Positions 56,473-64,000 of a DNA stretch of 64,000 nt are shown in pieces. This DNA is from Flaccisagitta enflata (taxonomy: Eukaryota > Chaetognatha > Sagittoidea > Aphragmophora). Position 1 is the first letter of the stretch. Every line of letters begins with the position of its first letter. The notes beneath the pieces were generated by a model that had not been told where the DNA came from, did no database searches, and saw only the letters and a list, made by a program, of their open reading frames with translations. The DNA lies in assembly GCA_965153355.1 (NCBI GenBank), contig OZ231127.1, forward strand, positions 20,026,001 to 20,090,000. Reading direction: 5' to 3'. The position numbers and the translations under genes were made by a program.

Positions 56473-57381
56473 GGGCAGGGGCCCCCGAGGGGCCAATGAC
56501 CTATGATTCAACATAGGAGGATTTTCTCTGGTTTCCGTCCATTTGTCCATCCATCCATCCATCTGTCACCCCCTCCCAGCCAAATGCCAGGGCTCAGCTT
56601 AAATTATGCATATCAGACTGCAAATCAGTCCTGTCAGACCCCTAATCAGGCCTTCCAGACCTCAAACTAGGCCTTTCAAACCTCAAATCAAGCTTTACAG
56701 ACCCAAAATCAAGCCTTCAAGACCTCAAATCAAACGTTTCAGCACCAAAACCTGTCTCTCAGATAACAGGTCGCCCAAGGGCAATATATGGTCAGCAATA
56801 CCATGCCAGTTGCCCTACTTTGCATGATTGTGAAATAGTGAGGAAGCGGGGCAGCGGCCCCAAAGGGACAAAGTCCTGTAGACCACAGGGGGATTTTTGT
56901 TTGTTATTCTTTTTATCCGGCTGTCTGTCCGATACCCCTAGGCCCGCTCAGGCCTGAAATCAGCCCTCTCAGGCCTGAAATCTACCCTCTCAGCCATGTT
57001 CACTTTAGTCAAACATTATAAGTGATTGTTTGATAGAAAGTGCATATCAAAAGCTTAATTTCAATACCATTTTTGACATGATTGACCATATCTGGCCTCA
57101 GACCCTTGATCAGACATCTCTGACCCAAAATCTTGCCTCTAAGTCCCCAAAATTAACATCTAGAGCCCTACATCTGTGTAAGTCTCCCAGGCCTTTAAAA
57201 CCTCAAATCAGGCATCTCAGACCTCAAATCAGGCTCCTTGGACCCCAATTCAGGTCCTCAAGACCCTTCAAATAGCCAGTATGGAATCAAAGGTCATTGG
57301 CTCCTCCTCCCTCTGGGGCCCCTGTCCCTCTCATCATCCCATCTTAACATAAACTAATATGGGGGCATCAGGTACCTCTGA
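56473..57381 (+). mobile_element. Family F copies in the left arm
   Basis: Starts GGGCAGGGGCCCCCGAGGGG then CCAATGACCTATGATTCAAC, with a CAGACCTCAAATCAGGCCTT-type array (56610-56760). A second F start lies at 56849 (GGGCAGCGGCCCCAAAGGGA). The right end and tail (CCTGTCCCTCTC ... GGGGGCATCAGGTACCTCTG) are at about 57300-57381. Confidence 0.65.
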
Positions 57382-57947
57382 TTTCATACACAGAACCCCG
57401 CTCCAACAGACCCGCTTTTAATGGAATTCCGCCTATAACCAATGTTTTTCTTGGCCCCTTCAACTCCTTAACCTTTATCTTCTATATTGGCTTTAATAGA
57501 ATTCTGCCTTTAACAGAAAATGTTTGTTAGTCCCCTGAAATCCATCAGCCCTAAATTCATTCCTTTCAGACTTCAAACCAATCTAGTAAGGCCTCAATTC
57601 AGCCTCCTATGACCAATAATCAGCCTTGAGGAAACCTTTACACCCTCATAGACCCTCAGCCCAGAACATGCAAAAGACTTCCTTTGTAGACTTGGACTCG
57701 AAAAGACTTCCTTTATAGATTTAGACTCGAAAATTTTCCTAAGTCAGCCAGTAGCTCTATCTTTTGCATGGACCTGCTCAGCGCTTTCAATATTGCACAT
57801 TTCAAATTTCAAGGTTCTAGCTCAAATACTTTTTTTTTTTGCATAAGCATTTGTTTTACCCATATCAATCTGAACAAATTCTAGGAGAATCTTTAAAATT
57901 TTTTTTTGAAAATATGGCCGGCACAAAAATTTTTTAAGTTTTTTGAA
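57382..57947. other. Spacer of the inverted repeat, left part
   Basis: Contains a twofold phrase (TTTAATGGAATTCCGCCTAT and TTTAATAGAATTCTGCCTTT, about 57416 and 57490) and GACTTCCTTTNTAGA twice (about 57670 and 57704). No gene is supported. Confidence 0.4.
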
Positions 57948-58146
57948 AACAAGGCCGGATACACGGCTACCCCAGTCGCGTGCGGGTGGGCAGGGGCCAT
58001 AATTGAGGTCAGTGGAACATTTGGGCAGGAGCAATAAGGCCAAAACCCCCATTAATGCCGAAAAAGTAAAGTGTGACGGACAGACTGACGGACCGACGGA
58101 CAGACCGACAAAGCGGGGTGTAGAGTCGCGTAGCACGCGACTAAAA
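57948..58146 (+). mobile_element. Family G short element, best-preserved copy
   Basis: AACAAGGCCGGATACACGGC then TACCCCAGTCGCGTGCGGGT at the start; GTGTGACGGACAGACTGACG in the middle; the end is AGTCGCGTAGCACGCGACTA then AAA. The last part forms an 8-bp-stem hairpin (AGTCGCGT/ACGCGACT) right before the terminal A run. No coding frame. Confidence 0.75.
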
Positions 58147-58571
58147 GTCAAATTACAGAATTTTGGATCTAGGCGAATCATGAAATTTCCGATCTATTGC
58201 ACCCCACTTTTTTTTTTCAAACAAAAAATCTTTTTGAGGGCTTTTTTGGGGCCCCTAAGGGGCCCTTAAGAAGTCCAAAATTTTGATCAATGAGATGATC
58301 ATTGTCATGTGCATTTGTCAAGCTATCAATCAGGACCAAATTCAAGCTGATTAGTTAAGACCAAGCTCATGTTGTTGGTCCCTTTGGACCGGCCGCACAT
58401 AAAAAGTAATCAGAAAATTCACAAGGTCTTGGTATCAGGATTTAAGGTCAATCTCTATCCTTTAGCTTGGACAGATTTAAGACCAGAAATTCAATCTAGA
58501 AGCCCAAAAACTTGCCCTCAGTCTCAGATCTTTACATTGAGGCCATGATCGAGGCCTTGAGTGATACAAAA
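58147..58571. other. Spacer of the inverted repeat, right part
   Basis: No gene or recurrent repeat is recognised. Confidence 0.35.
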
Positions 58572-59704
58572 TAGTCGCAAAAGCGTTACATAGTCAGCTG
58601 TACCTGATGCCCCTATGTTAGTTTATGTTGAGATGGGATGATGAGAGGGGCAGCAGCCCCGGAGGAGCCAATGACCTTAATTCTAAACTGGATATTTGAA
58701 GGGTTTGAGGACCTGAATTGGGGTCCAAGGAGCCTGATTCGAGGTTGGAGATGCCTGATTTGAGGTGATAAAGGCCTGGAGGACTTACACAGATGTAGGG
58801 TTCTAGATGTTGGTTTTGGGGACTTAGAGGCTAGATTTTGGGTCAGAGATGTCTGATCAAGAGTCTGAGGCCTGATTATGGGCTGGATAGGCCTTATCTT
58901 AAATCTTAGGGGCCTGAGAGGCCTGATTTTGGGTCTGAAAGGCCTGATTTGAGATTTGAGAAGGCCTGATTTTGGATCTGACAGACCTAATTTGGGGTTT
59001 AGAAGTCCTGATTTGGGGTCTGATTTTTTGGGCAGCGGCCCCATAGGGGATGAAGTCCTGAAGAACACAGGGGGACTTTTGTTCGTCATTCCGTTTGTCC
59101 GTTTGTTTGTCCATTTGTTCCCCCCCATGCCCTCTCAGGCCTGAAATCTGCCCTCTCAGGCCTTAGAGGGCAGATTTTAGGCCTGAGAGGGTAGATTTCA
59201 GGCCTGAGAGGGCTGATTTCAGGCCTGAGAGGGCCTGGGGGTAATGGACAGACAGCCGAATAAAAAGAATAACAAACAAAAATCCCCCTGTGGTCTACAG
59301 GACTTTGTCCCTTTGGGACCGCTGCCCCGCTTCCTCACTATTTCACAATCATGCAAAGTAGGGCAACTAGTATTGCTGACCATATATTGCCCTTGGGCAA
59401 CCTGTTATCTGAGAGACAGATTTTGGTGCTAAAAGGTTTGATTTGAGGTCTGGAAGGCTTGATTTTGGGTCTGTAAAGCTTGATTTGAGGTTTGAAAGGC
59501 CTAGTTTGAGGTCTGGAAGGCCTGATTAGGGGTCTGATAGGACTGATTTGCGGTCTGATATGCATAACTTAAGCTGAGCCCTGGCATTTGTATGGGAGGG
59601 GGTGACAGATGGATGGATGGATGGACAAATGGACGGAAAGCAGAGAAAATCCTCCTATGTTGAATCATAGGTCATTGGCCCCTCGGGGGCCCCTGCCCAA
59701 AAAG
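58572..59704 (-). mobile_element. Family F copies in the right arm
   Basis: The reverse tail GTCGCAAAAGCG at 58574 and GTACCTGATGCC, then GGGGCAGCAGCCCCGGAGGA, start the region. Arrays of GGTCTGANAGGCCTGATTTG type run 58700-59020 and 59440-59560. A forward F start at 59033 (GGGCAGCGGCCCCATAGGGG) and a reverse one at ~59333 indicate a second F element inside, itself with inverted ends (59033-59090 and 59275-59333). The outer end is at 59704. Confidence 0.65.
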
Positions 59705-60292
59705 GGCTACAGATTCATAGACCAACAGACAGACAGACAGAAAGACAGACCAACAGATAAATTGACATATAACAACTCCTATAAAGATGTGGGGAGCCAA
59801 GGAGGCATTTAAAGTCAAAATCAGACTTTTGAAAAGGTGGTGGGAAAATCGCTCCAAATTAACATGATACTGGTCATGTTTGACAAGTTACAACTCAGCC
59901 ATTTTTTAGCAGATTTGCAAAAAATTTGTAACAGTTTGAAAGAGCTTCAAAAATTCTTTAAAATAGGACCAATCTGGCATTTTTAGCTTGATTGGTTGAA
60001 AAGTTATAAATAAAACAAGTAAATTGTTCCAAAAATGGGAAGTATTCTGAAACCTGGAAAATTGTCCACAATCCCCATAAAATTACTCATGTTTGACAGG
60101 TTATATCTTTGTTATTTTTGAACGGATTTACAAAAAAATGGTGACAGTTGGAAAGATCTTAAAGAGATCTTTAAAATGAGACCAATCCGGCGTTTCCAGC
60201 TCAATTCGTTCAAAAGTTACAACCAAAACAAGATTGATTGTCCAATAAATGGGAAAATTCAATGGCCTGTACCTCATGAAGGAAAAAAAGGT

Positions 60293-60582
<290 letters not shown>

Positions 60583-60735
60583 ATGTCTTAAGTCATTCCT
60601 CCTTAATGTTTTCATATGCTTCAACATGGAATTCTTTTTCTTTTTCGAAATGCTTTTATGTCTTTTCCTCTATAAGTCTCTTCCTCGTTTATTTTCATGT
60701 CAATCCTTTTCCATTTTCTTTCTCTCTCTTTCCAG

Positions 60736-60862
60736 GACCCAATCAATTTTGCATCATTTACAAACGGAATTACAATTTGCACTTCAACATTTGAACCGTT
60801 TACATCATCACCCTTTATCTTCCCAACAAGTTCAACTTCTCCAGTCTCTTACGCACCGCTAA
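60736..60862 (+). CDS. Candidate terminal coding exon (42 aa), host gene
   Basis: A strong acceptor (TTTCTTTCTCTCTCTTTCCAG, AG at 60734-60735) opens onto a frame that stays open to TAA at 60860. The encoded stretch (SILHHLQTELQFALQHLNRL, then SSQQVQLLQSLTHR) is helical and Gln/Leu/His-rich, unlike the repeat-derived frames elsewhere. A donor-like AAAAG|GTAAGC follows at about 60976, so the segment may instead be an internal exon. No upstream exon can be paired inside the window. The family is unknown and the call is tentative. Confidence 0.3.
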
Positions 60863-61429
60863 TAACAAAAAAAATATAAGTTATTAAAAAGTTAAATTTT
60901 TTTTTCTTTTACTTGAAAAAAAAAAAGAAAGCCGAAATCATCGATTCAAGAAAGTCGCTGAAAAGGTAAGCCAAAGACGGATTGAGAGAGCGAGTGTGCG
61001 TGTGTATACATGTGGGTTTGCATAGGAAACTAGGTAGGTTTGCGTGTTTTTTCGTTGTTTTGTTTTGTTTTGTTATATTTTTTTATTATTTGCTTTTTGA
61101 TCGGTAATATAATGGTATTCTTTGAGTTTTCTTTGACTTTGTCGTCGTTTATGCCGCCATCTTTCAACAGTTATTTTCTACAGAACGTGATTTCTCTCTC
61201 CCCTTATTACATCACTTCATATCACCTTTCTCCCCCCCCCCCTCATAATCATCCTTCCAGCCCGTGTCAAAGAGGAACGAAGCTCCCGGGATTGCGCTTG
61301 GGCACGCTCCCGAGTTTCGATCGTGCGTTTCTTCTCTTCTCAACGGATCTTTTTTTTATTCTATGAAACTTTTAAAAAATATAGTTTTCTTTTTACGCGT
61401 CTGATTTTTTTTTTAAATCGATTCTTTGA

Positions 61430-61830
61430 CGTGCGGACACTTTGCGGCATTTTGCAGCATTTTGCAGCATTTTGCATTGCAGCACCACCGCCGCCGGCGC
61501 TCTCTCCTCCGCTGAAAAAAACTGCATGTTTTTGTCGTCAGTGTCGATCTGCTCTTTTGGAAATTACAACAACGTCGACGTGCGCAAAAACCGCTGCCGA
61601 CGCATCTCTCGATCTCAACGACGCAGCTCGCACGCATTCACGCGCATTTGAAGAGACACTCCGCGCATGCACACTCGTACTCGCGCATGCGAGCACGCAC
61701 GCGTGTTGTGTGAGTGAGCCTTCACTTTTTCCTATTTTCTCTTTTGTTTTCTCTTCCTCTTTTTTTTTTCGTTCCCGCCTGACATCTCCAAACGTCACTC
61801 AAGCTTATAAAGGAAGAGAGAAAGACAAAC
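61430..61830 (+). promoter_or_regulatory. Candidate host promoter with TATA box
   Basis: Part of this stretch is richer in CpG than its AT-rich surroundings (for example GCGCATGCACACTCGTACTC, about 61661-61700). It ends in a pyrimidine block and TATAAAGG at 61806-61813. Purine-rich sequence follows, then a leader with a splice donor. Promoter activity is inferred from composition and order. Confidence 0.4.
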
Positions 61831-61835
61831 GGAGG

Positions 61836-62135
61836 AGAAAAAAAAACGAAAGCTAAAAACAAACATTCTGACATACCATCATCATACGGACAAGAAATTT
61901 ACTGAAAGAAAAAAAATCGGGAAAAAAAAACTTCTCGGACAAAACCAAAAAAATTGACGCAAAAAGATTTCATAAATCGGCTTTCATTTCATATCTCCTG
62001 TATCTAAATTCGCCGTTGCGACTGCGGACATAAAGAAACGACTTTCCAAGAAAGCAAAAGATGATTTCCGCGACTTGATTCTTACATTTGAAATATTTTT
62101 TGACATTATCTAATAACACGAAAAGATATTCACAA
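61836..62135 (+). other. Candidate 5' untranslated exon 1
   Basis: Begins about 30 bp after the TATA motif and ends at CACAA|GTAAGT (donor at 62136). No long frame lies within it, so it would be a leader exon. Confidence 0.35.
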
Positions 62136-62319
62136 GTAAGTCATTGACAGGTTTCATGATTCATGGGTTTAGAGTTGGAGGGAAATGGTGGAAAGTTTTG
62201 GGCAAATGGCTTCCTCAGCTGTGTGCAAGTAGGCAGGTCCAGTAACACAACTCTATAACGGTTCTAAGAGTGACGGCAATCTAACTTACCTTTCCTTCCT
62301 GCTTTCCTTTGAATTGCAG

Positions 62320-62516
62320 TAAATCGTCCCCGCATGCTAATGGAACATACAAGTTATTTCTTAACGTCCTTTCGACGACAAGAAAGAAAGAAATAAATGA
62401 ACAACTGTACTACGACTTATCCGCGACGAAATTTGCGTTAACTCTCTCTCTATCCACCTACGTCTCGCACTTACAAGCACACTTCTTGCTCGACTCTTTT
62501 CTTGACTATATCTAAG
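62320..62516 (+). other. Candidate exon 2 (untranslated or start exon)
   Basis: The acceptor TTTCCTTTGAATTGCAG ends at 62319; the donor CTAAG|GTAAGACT starts at 62517. The 197-bp segment carries a frame that ends in TAA right at its 3' edge, so it is probably untranslated. Together with 61836-62135 it suggests a + strand gene running out of the window. Confidence 0.38.
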
Positions 62517-62537
62517 GTAAGACTATAGAATATGGAT

Positions 62538-62538
<1 letters not shown>

Positions 62539-62624
<86 letters not shown>
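62539..62624. repeat. (GT)n microsatellite
   Basis: About 86 bp of pure GT, within the putative intron after the candidate exon. Confidence 0.97.
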
Positions 62625-62626
<2 letters not shown>

Positions 62627-62638
62627 GAGCGCGAGAGT

Positions 62639-62643
<5 letters not shown>

Positions 62644-62705
<62 letters not shown>
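62644..62705. repeat. (GA)n microsatellite
   Basis: About 60 bp of GA with one AAA interruption. Confidence 0.96.
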
Positions 62706-62884
62706 AGTTTGATATCGATTTCTTTTTTATGTCCTTACCAATTTGCTCATTTCTGATCCACGTCTGCGCCAGTAAAGCCATGCTTTGACATCTGTCATGA
62801 AAGGGGAAAGGAAGGGGGGATTAACGGTCTACCACGTTTATCGTTAAATATCGGAAATACCTAAAGTCTCTCTGAGCGTTGGCC

Positions 62885-63247
62885 GTTAAAATGGTGAGAG
62901 ATGATTATCATTCGAAATGGTGAGAGATGTGAATCGTTTTAAATGGTGATTACGTTAAAGTGGCGAGAGATGTGAATCATTTAAAATGGTGGTTTCATTT
63001 TAGTGGCGAGAGATGTTCATTGTTTGAAATGTTGAGAGATGTTTAAAATGGTGGTTTTGTTAGAGTGACTAGAGATGTGAATCATCTAAAATGGTGGTTC
63101 TATTAAAGTGGCGAGAGATGTTCATTTTTTGAAATGATGAGAGATGTTTAAAATAGTGGTTTCGTTAGAGTGGTGAGAGACAGTAATCGTTTGAAATGGT
63201 GAGAGATATTGATTAAAATGGTTGTCCCGTTAGTGACTAGAGATGTT
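62885..63247. repeat. GAGAGATGT minisatellite
   Basis: Irregular units of AAATGGTGAGAGATG and AAAATGGTGGTTTCGTTAGA, GTGGCGAGAGATG; a composite period of ~55-60 bp is visible. The array resumes at 63835-63875 after an inserted element. Confidence 0.8.
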
Positions 63248-63834
63248 AACACCCTGAGCAGGAAATTTGGCACAAGTCCAATAAAACAATTGATAATGGT
63301 TCAAAATAGATAACATCTGTCCAAAATATGGCTGGAATGCAAAAATATTGTTATTATAAATACGTAAGAGTCAAAAAGCAGTAAATATCAATTTATTTGA
63401 ATGTCAAATAGGGTCTATAAGCCGCAGATTTGATGATTTTGTCTTTGATCAAGCAAAAAGATAGATGATAACTTGTCAGTCGATTTTGCAGATTTTGGCG
63501 TGGATCCGGTGCTGCACAGCATTGAGGGACTCAACTTAGTAACCTCCTGCATACACTGCTTGCTTCAGACCACCCCAGTAGTTCTAAAATGGCCTCAAGT
63601 ATAAGTGTTTCCCTTCATCAAATTTTGCCGGTAAAAACCCATCAAAATCTAACACCGCATTTCTAGTTTGAAGCTTTCTATGGCAGAGAGTGGTCGCATG
63701 ACTGATCAACGGCGCATTCTTACGTCCAGTAGAGCTAGTCAGGAGGTTATGTTTCAAATTTCAACTCACTGGGCCATCTAGAAATATCGTTTTTGTGTCA
63801 ATACGTTTGTGCCAAATTTCCTGCACAGGGTGTT
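63248..63834. mobile_element. Terminal-inverted-repeat element inside the minisatellite
   Basis: The left end AACACCCTGAGCAGGAAATT then TGGCACAA mirrors the right end (TTGTGCCAAATTTCCTGCAC then AGGGTGTT). Length is 587 bp with no transposase frame. GTTAA stands at both borders (63245-63249 and 63836-63840), so a 5-bp or TA-containing duplication is possible, but exact borders are ambiguous. Confidence 0.75.
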
Positions 63835-63875
63835 TGTTAATTGTTTAAAATGGTGGCGAGAGATGTTAATCATTT

Positions 63876-64000
63876 GGTTCCGATCTGTGAAACCCGGTCG
63901 GGAAAAGCAAAGTGATGATGAAAGATGAAATGGCCGCGACAGAACCTGCCAAAGCGAGGATTATCATCCTTTACGGTCGGCAACAGCGTGAAATTTATGT
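63876..64000. other. Unassigned end of window
   Basis: No feature is recognised. Confidence 0.35.

Larger units (their letters stand above)
55875..60292. repeat. 4.4-kb inverted repeat (long palindrome with spacer)
   Basis: The left arm (55875 to ~57381) and right arm (~58572 to 60292) are mirror images over many blocks. ACCTTCATGAGGTACAGGCC (55884) pairs with GGCCTGTACCTCATGAAGG (60264). CCAGGTTTCAGAATACTTCC (56111) pairs with GGAAGTATTCTGAAACCTGG (~60038). CCTATGATTCAACATAGGAG (56500) pairs with CTCCTATGTTGAATCATAGG (~59652). GGCATCAGGTAC (57364) pairs with GTACCTGATGCC (58601). The spacer (~57382-58571) is about 1.2 kb. The arms differ by indels: 56993-57100 only left, about 59020-59150 only right. 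Confidence 0.85.

Overview
This window is eukaryotic and almost certainly from an invertebrate-type metazoan genome. The main evidence is two full-length BEL/Pao LTR retrotransposons, a superfamily known only from animals. GT-AG splice signals, many long dinucleotide microsatellites and (TTAGGG)-like blocks agree with this. I cannot name a phylum. There is no intact host protein gene that I can recognise: most of the window is repeats inserted inside other repeats.

Layout. 1-534 is unassigned. 535-3690 is a ~72-bp satellite of roughly 44 units. 3691-10640 holds short dispersed repeats, microsatellites and copies of two recurrent elements that I call family F (a foldback element whose core is a ~20-bp tandem array) and family G (~170-200 bp, starting near CAAGGCCGGATACACGG and ending in a hairpin followed by ACTAAAA). 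10984-15058 has two copies of a ~1 kb element (family A), each carrying a 500-650 bp GA-only tract. A TA-flanked MITE lies at 15230-15822. BEL copy 1 spans 16486-29602: two 907-bp LTRs with 2 differences, 5-bp TSD ATGTT, an intact 1256-aa gag, a frameshifted pol, and an extra ORF3 region between pol and the 3' LTR. 29603-41033 holds more F and G copies, two MITEs and many microsatellites. BEL copy 2 spans 41039-54185 (TSD GTTAG) and interrupts a TTAGGG-like block; all its ORFs are broken. 54186-60300 holds another MITE, minisatellites and a 4.4-kb inverted repeat (55875-60292) built on F copies. 60700-62520 is the best candidate for host gene sequence: an acceptor-bounded short ORF, a CpG-rich stretch with a TATA motif, and two probable 5' untranslated exons. 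The end of the window is a minisatellite split by another terminal-inverted-repeat element.

How the parts relate. The two BEL copies are one family with the same plan: LTR, gag, protease, reverse transcriptase, RNase H, integrase, ORF3, polypurine tract, LTR. Comparing them shows that many pol frame breaks sit at one-base homopolymer length differences. Copy 1 has near-identical LTRs and so looks young, yet its pol is broken. The base-level consensus may therefore carry indel errors. The most interesting unexplained feature is ORF3, which takes the position an env gene has in some BEL elements but shows no membrane segment and ends in a probable coiled coil.
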